From: Prostheceraeus crozeri
Taxonomy: Eukaryota; Platyhelminthes; Polycladida; Euryleptidae
Length of the DNA: 64,000 bases
NCBI GenBank assembly: GCA_907163375.1
Contig: CAJQUW010008951.1
Coordinates: 250,501-314,500, forward strand
Direction of reading: 5' to 3'
Shown: positions 23,736 through 35,026 of the stretch, piece after piece
Layout of the letters: each line of letters starts with the position of its first letter
Position numbering within the stretch: the first letter of the stretch is position 1
The notes under the pieces: model-generated
The model's input: only the letters and a program-made list of their open reading frames with translations
What the model was told of the DNA's origin: nothing
The model's database searches: none
Made by a program: the position numbers and the translations under genes

Positions 23736-25130
23736 TTTCTGAAAAACAAGTGAGTAGCATGATGGTTTCAAATTCTTGCATGAGAATTCATAAATTTGCT
23801 ACACCGGCATGTCCTTCTCAGTAAAGATGTTTTGAGATATGAAATCTCTCCTCAACCAACGTAAGTCTTGCAGTCAACTGAATTATTTTCTTAACTGTGT
23901 AATATCTCGTGTTTCGACTGCCTTTGCTTGTTGATCACTGTACCCCTTGACAAATTGCATTATCATTCTCATCTCGCCTACAGTTGTATAAATATATATT
24001 CGACCATGTTTCTTGTTCAGCGTCGATGATTTATTTTTGCTTACGAGCATTTGACTTCTTTCTCACCACTTCAAGGAATGATAGAGGCATTTCATACGAT
24101 TGAATGTTACAAAATATCACATTGGAATTATGAAGAACTTTTCACTTGATTGGATGTTAAACCCTAGCACTGTATCGCTTTTCTGTTGCACAAACTCATT
24201 ATTTTCATATGTATATATCAAAATGAGTTGAACTTCTGTTGACAACTATAATGCCGATGGTGAATATGTTTCTTGAAATAAATGAGATCTACTGAGAGTC
24301 TCAATAACCGATTTTTTAATGAGCTGCCATTCAAACGGTTGAAAAAGTGATATTCCGATGCAGAGCAGGGACCAAATATTGAACAATATGTCGTGGAAAT
24401 GTTTGGAATTCATTGGATTTCGTCATTGTAATTACTAGTTTTGACGACAAATGTTCTCTCAAAGTGGACTGGGTTCGTTTCATGTATCATTCAAGTATGC
24501 GATTCACATTTTCAGTTGAATGAATGACAGGAACAGATTGGCAAAATTCTGTTAGCTCAACATGCACAATATATATGTTAATGAAGTATAATCATTTGCC
24601 TGATGTATTAAATTCCATTATCAAACGTTTTTTTCATTCTGTAATTCACATGAAATCCGTACGTATAATCTGCGTCACAAAATCGATTTGAATCTGGGAA
24701 GAATGCTATCCGGATACATAATTGATTGAAATACAGAGCGATTTATTGCATTTCAAGTTTAACATGATGCTCTACGCATCTGCACTGTCAAAGTTCCATA
24801 TTACACACTAAAATTCATTGTAAAGCTGCCACTAAATGCTTAAAGAGGATAACTCCTTGCTTGTTTTTTACTGTTTCTTTTGGCCCTTATACAACGAACG
24901 TCTTTTCACTGACCTGCTGCTGCTCGCTATGTTATGTAACAGTGGCTCATCAGCGGATAATTGAAGTCTCTTTTTTATGGTCCGACCAAAATAACTTATC
25001 TGGCGACTTCTTCGAAATGCAATGCTTTATTTGATACCGAATCGAAATTTTTAAAGAATTTCTCCTTCTGCTTGCTCAGAGTACACTTTGGTGAACTTGC
25101 CTGACCGCAGCGATAGCAAAGTACATGTAC
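23736..25130. other. No gene recognised
   Basis: This is AT-rich non-coding sequence without recognisable protein motifs or terminal repeats. Confidence 0.45.
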
Positions 25131-25134
25131 AGTC

Positions 25135-25325
25135 TAGAGATGTGCAATGGCTATGAATTGAAACCCGAACCTTAACCCGACCCGACCATCTTCCACCCAA
25201 ACTCGAACCATAATTTTAAACCCGACCTGACAATTTTACCTACATTAAAAAACCCGAACACAACCCAAAACAATTTCATTAAAAAATCAAATTACTGCGA
25301 CCTTGGAAAATGTATTTCCCAATAG
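25135..25325. repeat. hAT-like non-autonomous repeat, copy 2 (partial)
   Basis: This copy starts tagagatgtgcaatggct and continues through several cccgaacc/cccgacc words to a block shared with the 12.7-kb copy (aaattactgcgaccttgg, then tttcccaata). It lacks the right half seen there and abuts a Penelope-like fragment. Confidence 0.5.
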
Positions 25326-25370
25326 GCCCTACCCTGATTTGAGTCCCGCAGGGGACTTTGTTTCGCAACG

Positions 25371-25556
25371 TTGTCCCAAAGATGCGGGTCGATTTCACAG
25401 GTCATCCGGTCCATGGACGTTGACCGTTCGGAGGTTGCTCGACATTCTTTTGAGAGCGACCATTTTATTGATGTGGGGTCCATGGAAGTGTTGGAGAAGG
25501 AGTCGCAGTGGCGAAAACGTATTGTGAAGGAGGCACTCTGGACACGAAAAGTTTAG
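25371..25556 (+). pseudogene. Penelope-like GIY-YIG C-terminal remnant
   Basis: The frame ends with RSEVARHSFESDHFIDVGSM and then EVLEKESQWRKRIVKEALW, the characteristic end of Penelope-like proteins after the GIY-YIG domain (a 'xVARHxxxxxHxID' helix, then a 'xxExxWxxRxxKEAxxI' helix). The GIY-YIG motif itself is not visible upstream; the sequence before 25371 is in a different frame and blends into a repeat. Only the last 60 or so residues remain, so it cannot be functional. Confidence 0.75.
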
Positions 25557-25777
25557 TCTTTCAACAGCGTGAAGCACAATATTAGTGACCACTGGAACTT
25601 TTTTTTGACTTTCTTCCTGTTTGACTTTTCTTCTTTACTACTTACTTTTCTTCATTAGTATTATGTCTTATTCGTTCTTTTGACGAGAGAATGTTATTTA
25701 TGTACGCATAGATTTGAGTTGTCACGTTTAGTTTGTCAGACCTTGAGTATTATTCATTCCGTGCATGGCTTGTGAAC

Positions 25778-25824
25778 ATTCGCCTGAAGATGGCTGCCTG
25801 TAGCGGCTGAAAGGCCTCGCCAAT
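25778..25824 (+). ncRNA. Hammerhead ribozyme (type I-like), second Penelope family
   Basis: The core segment CTGAAGA lies at 25784-25790. It is followed by stem II (25792-25797 with 25803-25808, 6 bp including two G-U pairs, 5-nt loop), GAA at 25809-25811, the palindromic stem III AGGCCT (25812-25817), and the cleavage base C25818. Stem I is 25819-25824 with 25778-25783 (5 of 6 positions pair). Every conserved hammerhead position is present. It lies 230 nt after the stop of a Penelope-like coding remnant and just before AATAAA, the same relative place as in the 16-kb copy. Confidence 0.7.
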
Positions 25825-26560
25825 AAAGAGAAATCGACGACATCGATCGTTTTGGGCTTCCCTCTCACGAAAAGTTATGCGGGTCGATGTGGTTGCAAAA
25901 CTTAACTCGGCATTAATGGGTCAAATGAATCTGGGGAGAAATAATTTTGCTCATCTATCCACTCCAAAGGTCATCTATGCTCATAAAAATGGTTTTGAAT
26001 TCATTCGAGAAAAAATTCGTCAATGATCTTCCTGATTAACCCGCTAATGACGAGCGCTAAATTTTCAAATGCAATTTGCGGGCGGTCTAGGTATGGTGAG
26101 AGGTGGGGAGTGGTACCATTAGAACAGCGTTGATCTCAGTGGCGATTTCTCAGGGTAATTAAGGTAAACAGTGTTTACTGTCAAATTATCATGCTAAACA
26201 AACTTTTACCCTTTCATTCCTAATGATAGAGCAATTCGTCCTTAAAGTACATTTTAAAGATTTTATTCTTATTATAGATAATTGTTAATGTTTGTGCTAC
26301 TCTATTTGAAGTTTGCTAGTAACACATTACAAAATGGTGAAATGTACAGGGTGAAAGGTGATTCTATATTAAGAAGATAAACACACATATGATGTGATTA
26401 TGTATTGGCATGGAAACTTCGCTTGTTGATAAATGTCATCCAGTAATATCTCGAGTTGGCAGATATCAGGGCAAAAACTCCTCTCAAACATTATCCAGTG
26501 TTACGGGAATGTATTGTCTGCTTTTTTTTATGATTTGTTTTTTTCATCAATAAAGATAAG

Positions 26561-26926
26561 ATGCATATTTTGCCAAACAAATTTCGTGCTGAATTGCAAG
26601 TTTTGTACAAAAATGATGAGTTTGTTGGTCAGACAGAAAGTGGAATAGGGATTTTTTACCTGTTGGTGCATAATTGTTCTGATGTTTATCCCACGACTGA
26701 AAAGCTACTCAAAGCACTCACCACGCTTAGCGTGTCTAGTTCTTGTTGTGAAAGATCTTTCTCTTCTCTCAAAAGAATTAAAAGATTTTCTAGGACGAGC
26801 ATGTCCGATGAGAGATTGTGTAGTTTGTCTTTTCTTTCGATTGAAAAAAAGCTCCTGAAAAATGTGTCCCTGAAAAATGGCATTCAGATGTTATCGACAT
26901 GTTTGCAATGTCAGAAAGAAGAATAG
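26561..26926 (+). pseudogene. hAT transposase C-terminal (dimerisation) fragment
   Basis: The 121-codon frame contains YPTTEKLLKALTTLSVSSSC, then CERSFSSLKRIKRFSRTSMS and DERLCSLSFLSIEK. This is the conserved hAT C-terminal dimerisation region as found in ZMYM-type hAT transposases. The N-terminal zinc finger and the catalytic part upstream are missing or unreadable, and no CAGTG-type ends with an 8-bp duplication were found around it. It ends at a normal stop at 26924-26926, so this is the true C-terminus of a dead copy. Confidence 0.85.
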
Positions 26927-29900
26927 AAGAAAAATGAATGTTGAATTGGAATGCTTTATTTTTACTTCATTTAGAAGGTACAAGTGTACGGATGCTGTAT
27001 ATACTCGCATGCATTTTAAAACGATTTGAGAAAAGGCGAACAATTACATAATAGTTGGACCTGGCGTTTGCCTAGTGATTTTAAGTTTAATAGGTTTATG
27101 CGTTTACTTTGGAATGAGAGACAATAATCGCCGGTTGATCTTCTCTACAGTTTTGTTACTTATTTGAGTGTTCTATGGCTTCTAAAAAAAGATGTGGGTC
27201 GATATACCAGCAAAAGTTGCCACACGGTATTTGTGGTTCAAGTAGTTTTCATTCCAATTTCTTGTATCTAAGACACCAGACAAAATGAATTAATCGCAAT
27301 TGAAACTACACAGTAAAATGTCAATTTGATGGAAATTCGCACATTTCGGTGCACCGGCCCGAGAACCGATGCAAACAGAAGAACCAGTGAATCTGCACAA
27401 CCCTAATCGCTAGGTATGACATCATTTCGGATGAATACGTTTGCAATTTCCTTTTGCAATTATTTTTCATATCTTTGTTTGCATGATAGACCCACGGATC
27501 ATAGTTGAGGTACCCGTATAATCGAGATGCTCGTGGTAAATATTCATTTCCGGTTGGCTTGATTTCTATTTTTGCTACTTTCGTCGATTGTTATCGTCGT
27601 CAGTGTAAAAACACAAATTTATTCTCCAAAACCTGCATCGTTCAGTCTGTTGCTTCTTTTTCATCTCCTCTCTGTTCCTTCTACCGATTTCCACTCTTCC
27701 ATGTAAAAGAAGATACAATTACGTGGCATTTCAAAGATCAATATCTAATGCCGGTTCGTATCACAGACCTTTTTCTCATATCTACATCTCACTTTACCAT
27801 CAACACTGCTGAAATGGAAGCCAATAATCGAAATAAATTCATCTTCAGTGTTGATTTCCACCAATTTAATCTCTGTGGTTGGATCTCTCCTACTTCAACC
27901 AGTCGGGAAATTGGCGCCCGAAAGACAATCTTATCGCAGGTCTTATCGAGCTACTCAGACCTATTCATGGTGAATCGGTGGAAAATATGGACAACGCTGA
28001 TTACCGGAAGCTTGTTTGACGACAGAGATAAATCTCGTCTCGTCTTCTGCACGAGTTTTTATCAGAGATAGATTTCCAACTTGAACTGTTTTGGCGAATG
28101 TCCGCTCATTACAGATAAAAGTGAAAAACGATTTTTTAGCATGAGAAGAATAGAGGTTGCATGGGAATGAGTAGATTACAAATCAATACAAATCTTTGAA
28201 TGCAAAATTTTTCTAGAGCTGGTTGGAGTTAGTGCTGATAATTCCAATTCAGATATCTCTGCTTTGCACATATTTGGCCCAAAGTCTGTCGATTTAAATT
28301 TTCCTTTGAAATGATGACATTCCTAGATAATCACACATGAACTTTGAAGCCGATATCGCAACGAAAAGTTGAATTGCACATGAATAATCTTCAAGTGTAC
28401 TGACAGCCTGACGACGATTTTATCAATCTTTGTACAGAATTGACAACAGCAATTATTTGTTGATTTACTCCAACCGTAGATTGATAATTATACCTTCATC
28501 GATTTTACATAAATTTTGTCATTAAATGGAAAATCACAGAACTTCAGCTTGTAAACTACAGGTGGTACGAGTTTCGTTCCGCTCCTATATTGTATTGTAA
28601 ATTGATTGCTCTCAATAACAAGCACTTCTGAATCTCTAGAAACAAACCATTATCTTGATATCGTGAAATGTGATGACACATGGGATTTATTTAATTTATG
28701 TATATATGAGGACACAAATATATACGAAAAATATATACGAGAAATATAAAAGAATATACGATTTCCACATGAAACATCAATACAAATTATATCTCTATTA
28801 CGTTCAAGCACTTAGTTATCAGTGGTTAATAGTTGCTACTGTATGAAAAATGATTTGTCGATTTCAAATATATTAATTGATGCAGGTCAGTTACCTTCTC
28901 TCACAGAGCCATTGACATGAATATGCCAATCACGACAGACCTAGTGCTAGTTTGGGGTGGACACTTGCTTCATTTAATTGTATTAAAATTAATGATTTTA
29001 CGAATATCGGAAATGCAAGATACTTATTGAATGAATACAATATGTTCATAAAAGCGGTACCTATGAAATCAAAATGGTCCTCAAAAAATGCTTTGATGCA
29101 GTTGCAACAGAAATGACGGCCGTGAAAATAATTTTCGGAAAGCAAGAACGTTCTCACAGTATGTAGTATATCTTCTTAGAATGAGTTGTAGCCTACTTGT
29201 CATATGTAGCATACAAAAATAAGAGCAACCAAAATGTACAAGAAATGATCGTGACAAAGCTACAGTCAAAAATACGTACAAATAAATACATAAATGATGA
29301 AGCATTCATTTGCTATTAGAAACGTCTCTTTCTTAGATATTCCGCAATCACAGCGATAGCGGAAGGCCTTTAGGTTATACAATATTAATCGCAAAGCAGA
29401 GATTTACGTATATTGTTTCGTGATACTACAGTGTTAGCTGTGTGCTTTCTCCATTTTTGGATATAACAGTGTAGTCTCTTCCTATGACGTCGCATCGATT
29501 TTCTAATTCAGACTTCTCACACTTGTATTTCCTTGCATTCTCGCCTCCATAGTGCAATTTGCAATCAGTATATGTCGGTTCTTTAGAAGCCTGCTTAAAC
29601 CAACCATAACAGAGCTCGCACATAATGGATTGAATGGAGGCGCGTAAATCCGATGCTATTCCATTTCTGAAATGCACAACGAATTTCTGAAGTTGACTCA
29701 AAGTTTATTTGATCGATACATTTGAAATTTAGAGGCCCTGTTGTCCCTCTTACGCAAGGCCTTTGATAAATGCGAATTATTCAACTATTTATGACTCAAA
29801 TACATTTGTTATCTACTGTGGACAGTAATTTCATGCTCTACTCTGTAAATAAGTAGCTTTTGGCTAATCTTTACCCAGCAGTTCATTTGTGACGTCACTG

Positions 29901-30530
29901 CTAGCTTCCGTCTCCCAAAAGTTCATCGGTTTATCACAGTACACTACTTTTCCTAACTTCCTTTTTTGGAGCCGCCCTTCTTAGCGTGTTTCTCTGCTCT
30001 TCTTTCCAACGTTTCTCCCGTAGAAGTTAGATATTGCGAATTCTTCAATCCTACATTTCTCCATCTAATAATTTCAGGAAAGATGACACAGCTACAGCAT
30101 TTTGAAACATTGAAGTAATATTGTAAAGTTTCAGAAATAAAAATCTCCTAAAATCAATGATCGGCACCTATTGATGACGAGTCATGAGCTGTCTTATCAC
30201 TGATGACGTTTGAAGTCAAACCGACTGGCTAGATAAAATCTATCAACAGCGCGGGATAATCAGAAATACAATTTCAGTCGTAAACACTGACGTTCGCTTT
30301 AATCCCAGCATATAAACAAAAGCTACATCATGCACTTCTTCAAAAGTTGAACTTTCATACAAATTTGTAATTTCGACATAGAAATTCATGCAATTCGATA
30401 GTATAGAAGTCTATACTAATGTGGGCCAAACATCAACTAAATTTCTATTTCAATTTTATGTTTTAGCACAGTTAAATATAGGAATCGTTTACAAATGTCA
30501 TTAACCAAAAACCGGACGGGCTTTTGTGGT
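26927..30530. other. No recognised gene (contains one 188-codon open frame)
   Basis: The longest unassigned frame of the window, 27505-28071 on the plus strand (188 codons), lies here. It has no recognisable domain, no clear signal peptide and no flanking transposon ends. It could be chance, an exon, or a decayed element. Around 28715-28760 there are several tatacga words. The rest is AT-rich and without motifs. Confidence 0.35.
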
Positions 30531-30549
30531 TCAGTGAAGAACACTCAGC

Positions 30550-31285
30550 CAGCAGCCGGAACGAGTTTCTGCAGGGAACGAGGCCGAAAGTGAGACTTTC
30601 ACAGAATGATGTGCACCCTCTGCCTACTACTACGAATCGGCGCGTCTGCCGAGTTCTAGCGAGTTCCTCTTCTTGTCAGATACGATTAAAGAAAAACACA
30701 TGTAAATCCAATGGGACGCAGATTTCAGTTTTTGGCTAAAATAATATGTTCTATGTTTTCGCTTATCAACTGGAGAGTATTAAGTCTACAGTCATAATTT
30801 TTGACATAGAATGTCCTCAGGTCATTTCCTATGATGTACATGTGCTATTATCATGATTCTGATTGACAATATATGTGAGAATGTGGCTGAAAATGGATAA
30901 AGTTGCTTAAAAATGTTTGTGTTTGCCGACATTAAGAGGCTCGCCAAATCTAAATGTGTCTAGCTTTATAGACAAGGGTGCATGAACATGAAAGCAAATG
31001 ACCTGAAGACATTCCATGCCAAAATTTATGACTCTGAGCTTAGTAGTTTTTGTTCAATCAGAGAAACATAGAAAATTTTATTATTTTTTAGTCAAAAACT
31101 GCGATCTGCGATCCATTGGATTAACATGTGTTTTTCTTTAATCCTGTCTGACAACAAGAGGAACTCACAAGAACTCGGCAGACGCGCCGATTCGTAGTAG
31201 TAGGCAGGGGGTGTACATCATTCTGTGAAAGTCTCACTTTCGGCCTCGTTCCCTGCAGAAACTCGTTCTGGCTGCCGGACTAAAA
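30550..31285. mobile_element. Fold-back element (long inverted repeat)
   Basis: The left arm (about 30550-30860) and the right arm (about 30960-31285) are inverted copies over most of their length. Shared words include gagtttctgcagggaacga, cgaatcggcgcgtctgccga and a block around aatgtc.tcaggtcattt. The arms differ at scattered positions and small indels, so the element is not brand new. No transposase and no clear target duplication are visible. A decayed relative lies at 44.5-45.1 kb. Confidence 0.75.
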
Positions 31286-31289
31286 GGTA

Positions 31290-33390
31290 TCAATAACAGT
31301 TGAAACTAATCAAGCATTCATTCTTCTTACTGCATTGCCGATTTGTCAACTTTCGACAAGGTGTGGTGGTTTCGACGCTGAATGAACACTGAGTGGGACC
31401 AATTTCTTGGAATTGCCGGTAGAGGCGTTACATTTGCTGTTTCTTTCCCCATAGCCACTTGAAGGCGGAGTTCAAACGAATCTTGAACGTGATGAGTGCT
31501 CGACGGTGCAGGAAGCTCTTTAAGTATCGAATATGATTCTGACTGAGAATTTGATGACGATATAAGATTAGATGCATTTACTAGAGTGTAAGGTTGAGTG
31601 TGACTCATTTATTGTGTGACTTCTTTTAATAGACTACAAACAGAGCAATACCATTATCCATTCCAGGGGCGTTTGGTGACTACGTTTCCTAGATCAATGG
31701 ACGATTATGTGCTGCCAATATTTCATACCTTTTTTATTAGCAGAAATGCTGCGTTTATTAGAGGGCGTAATGAGAGGATCTGCGCAATACTCTTCATAAA
31801 ATAGTCTGCATGCAAAGTACTCGCAAATGATTGTTAACATAGAAATCCTGCATTCCGCTATGTTTAAGTTAATGAGAGGAACTAGAATTGACACTATTTC
31901 AGCTGCTCGCTCAGACACTGATCGAAGTCGGTGCTGCTAGATCTTATGATGAATCTAATTAAGAAGATGTAATAGTTATTCATTTGTATATCAAAATGAT
32001 CATATATTTAAAGAAAAATTGCAATAAACGCTAACAGAGTGCACTGACAAGGTGTAAGAGCATAGCCATCGGAAGCCGACATCGTTAAGGTGCCGTTGTC
32101 ATAAAAAAGCATGATCACGATGCAATTGCTTTCAATGTGCGTGTCCAAGAAAATCGAGGAAATGGTGATATCTGATTATCTGATTATCTGATTATTTCAT
32201 CATTGATATGTTACTTTGAATTTCGCATTAAGCTGATTTGCACGACGAGAGTAAAGTACATTGTTTAGTCTTGTTTACAAGAATTCGGTGGAAGGAAATT
32301 AGCGCCTTTGCTCGACAGCAACATCTATCTTTCTTACACGACATTTTTGTTGACGTCAATCTTCAAGCTGCCAATCCACCGTCAAAATGACGTCAACATT
32401 TTAGCAATTGTCATTATTGACGTCAATTGTGAACGACCTCTTAGGGCAGAGTTTCCCTAAATACTATTTAGCGACCTACTATTTTAGTGACAAAATGTGC
32501 TGACAATTAGCTACATGAAGATCAAAACAAAGAGGACCACTAAAATATTTTGTCAAACCCCTAAATCATTCGATGTCATTCATTTGTCAGACTTGCAATA
32601 CTCAATCCGGCTTTAATGACGAAATCTTCCGACATTCAATGCATAGATTGTCCTTATAAGAATCACATTTTAATTGCACTAATGAAGATGCGAAGAATCA
32701 CAATATTGTGCTGAAATCTGATCATAAAATAACGGACCATCTAAATTATCGATTTTCATCCGTTTCATACATCATCAGAGGACCTACATTCTCAGCTCTC
32801 AATTAAGCTATGATAAGTGTGTATCCATCATGTTTGCTGTACAGTAGTCAAAGTATAAAAATCGCCCATTATACAGATCGCAAGGTTTCAATAAGAAGAA
32901 ATGTGAGCATAACAATGAATCAGACACGGGTCGGACTAAAATTTTCGGAGGTTTCTTTTGTAACATTGCTCATCGAAATTGCTGGACTAGAACATAAATG
33001 GTGACATCGTAAATTTATCAATAAAAAATCGTGATTTTATCGAATGAAAATGTATTATTCAATTACTTTTTGAAATCAACAGTAGTTGGAAAAGTTTTGG
33101 AGTATGGATTGGAAAATCAATTGCATAAGTTCACAAGTCTGTCTTAATATAGAAACCAACATACATGCAATTTTATTTTGATTTGAAAGACATTAAAGCG
33201 CATTTAGAATATGAACATCATAGAAATAATTCAATGCTGAAGAGACATATTCAATTTGTCTGGGAAAAAGCAAGCTAGAATTTTGAAGGAGAGAGCCATT
33301 GATCTCTGTTTCCAAAACCAATACTGAACAAAAGCACTGTTTATGGAAATGTTTTAATGAACTGAAATTGTCGAGAAATAATCAATGAAC
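31290..33390. other. No gene recognised; short tandem repeat at 32171-32194
   Basis: The unit tctgatta occurs three times in tandem at 32171-32194. A group of 'gacgtcaa' words lies around 32345-32425 (tgacgtcaat and close variants, several times). No protein motif was recognised in any frame. Confidence 0.45.
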
Positions 33391-33393
33391 AAC

Positions 33394-33573
33394 GGGGCTG
33401 TTCATTAACTAAAATTCTGCCGACAGAAAATTAAACCGATTTAATATTCTGCTGGCAGAACGACGGTATAACACCGAAACCGACTAAATATTCTGCCAGT
33501 TTCGGTGATATACCGTCATTCATTAAGTCGGCTGAATATTCTGCCGGCAGAATTTTAGTTAATGAACAGTCCC
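33394..33573. mobile_element. Palindromic MITE
   Basis: The ends are 35-bp inverted repeats (GGGGCTGTTCATTAACTAAA at left; the right end differs at two positions). The interior is also largely self-complementary: gacggtataacaccgaaac at 33462 faces gtttcggtgatataccgtc at 33502, and ttctgccRgcagaa words recur. Total length is 180 bp. The GGG ends resemble PIF-Harbinger MITEs and the Harbinger copy at 38.7-40.5 kb, but no clear 3-bp duplication is seen, so the class is open. Confidence 0.75.
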
Positions 33574-34474
33574 AATGATTCAGACTAAAAGGACTACTCG
33601 CAGTGAATTCAGATTTATGGGAGATCATTCAAGAAAACATTGCACATGTTTCAATTACACATCCATAAAGCAAGCAGGAATTAAGTGACAATTATAAAAC
33701 GCCGCTCAGAAAGGAAGTTATGAAAACATATATTGAAAAACCTAAAAGAAGAATGTCATCATAATATTTGCGATCACAAAGAAAAGCATTGAAACAACTG
33801 TCAAGACTCAATTTAATGGTATTCGCCTTTGGCCAATAAAAATTAAAGCTGATACCATGGAAGTACATAATCTTGTATTTTCGTGGAAGAGAGAGAGAGA
33901 GTGATCAGAGTATGGAAGCGATCTTTGTCATCGCTAAGATAAGGCGCAAAAATTATTATCACAGTATAATTTGATAATCAACATCAATGGATGTGGGTTT
34001 TAAATATTCATTCAATTAAGTAATTTAATTCAGTCCTACTCATTATGACAAAGTCCTTGCATCCTAACATCGATTTGAGAATTCAGATAATCTCTAAACT
34101 CAGAGCATCGGCATGCACAGCAGAAATTCAAGTCACGTTATCGATGATTCTAAGTATGTTTTCAAATGCAGTTTGTAAATCATGCATGTGTTAATATTCA
34201 ACTGACGATATCTGAAAATATTGTCATATCATGAAATTTCCACTATCGTATTGAGACTTACAATTTCAGCTCATGAAAATGTTTCAGTTTTTCCCGAACC
34301 TTGACTCATAATTCAGAAGTTCGATTTTCGAACGCCAGAATTCTGCGAATGTTCTCTGATGCCCAAATTCTGATGTTCAAATAAAACTGTATTATGTGCG
34401 ATAAGCAATTTTTTCAGTAATAGATGAAAAATTTAGTAATTTTATTTTTTTTTTAGTAATTTTATAATAAATAT
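33574..34474. other. No gene recognised; (GA)n at 33887-33901
   Basis: This is AT-rich sequence with a short GA microsatellite and a poly-T run near 34441-34454. No protein motif was found. Confidence 0.45.
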
Positions 34475-34593
34475 AAAATTATCTGCACACTGCCATTTGT
34501 TACAAGCTGATATTAATGGAATAGCTATGTGGAACTTCGAACGGTCAATCATTAAACGTGAATAAATCTAATGCTATTCATTTTGGTTGTGGC
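34475..34593 (+). repeat. Inverted 119-bp copy of LINE ORF2 sequence
   Basis: This stretch is the reverse complement of 35681-35799, inside the reverse transcriptase region of the minus-strand LINE, with one difference in 119 bp. It carries the same frame-breaking base arrangement around aacgtgaataaatc. It lies about 290 bp beyond the 3' end of that LINE. Confidence 0.85.
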
Positions 34594-35026
34594 GTTTCAT
34601 CTTAGTAAAGGAGTGTCTTGTGAAGGAGGAATCTGAGAATTTTTTGGATTATCAGATCCTTACAGTAACATTGCAATTTTTAGTAGGTCTTACCTGTCTA
34701 TTGTCTTATATTTGCATTTGGGGACAACAGATTCCTGATCTTTGTCTGTCACGTTTTAATTGCTTTTCCACATCATAGGTAAGAAAGCAGCTATATATGA
34801 AGAGCTCATGCAAAACGCGGCATACACTATCATGATCATTTTGAGAAATCCGCGATTTCTTGCTGTGTCGAGAATATCCAACTAATAATAATAATAATAA
34901 TGATATATTTGTCATACAACAAATTGGGTGATACATAAGAAGTATTGGCTCTAAAAGGGAGATCAATGCATTAACGGGAAAATGACGCACAACTATAATA
35001 AAGTGAACTTTTACGGTATACAACAA

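Larger units (their letters stand above)
25340..25850 (+). mobile_element. Penelope-like element, 3' fragment
   Basis: A coding remnant of the GIY-YIG C-terminus is followed by about 230 nt of untranslated tail that includes a hammerhead motif and AATAAA at 25822-25827. No target duplication or inverted 5' copy is visible. The tail sequence differs from the 16-kb copy, so this is a second, separate family. Confidence 0.75.

Noticed and set aside
26137-26160. cagtggcgatttctc as left end of the hAT transposon at 26.5 kb
   Set aside because: No matching right end or 8-bp duplication could be found, so the end was not called.
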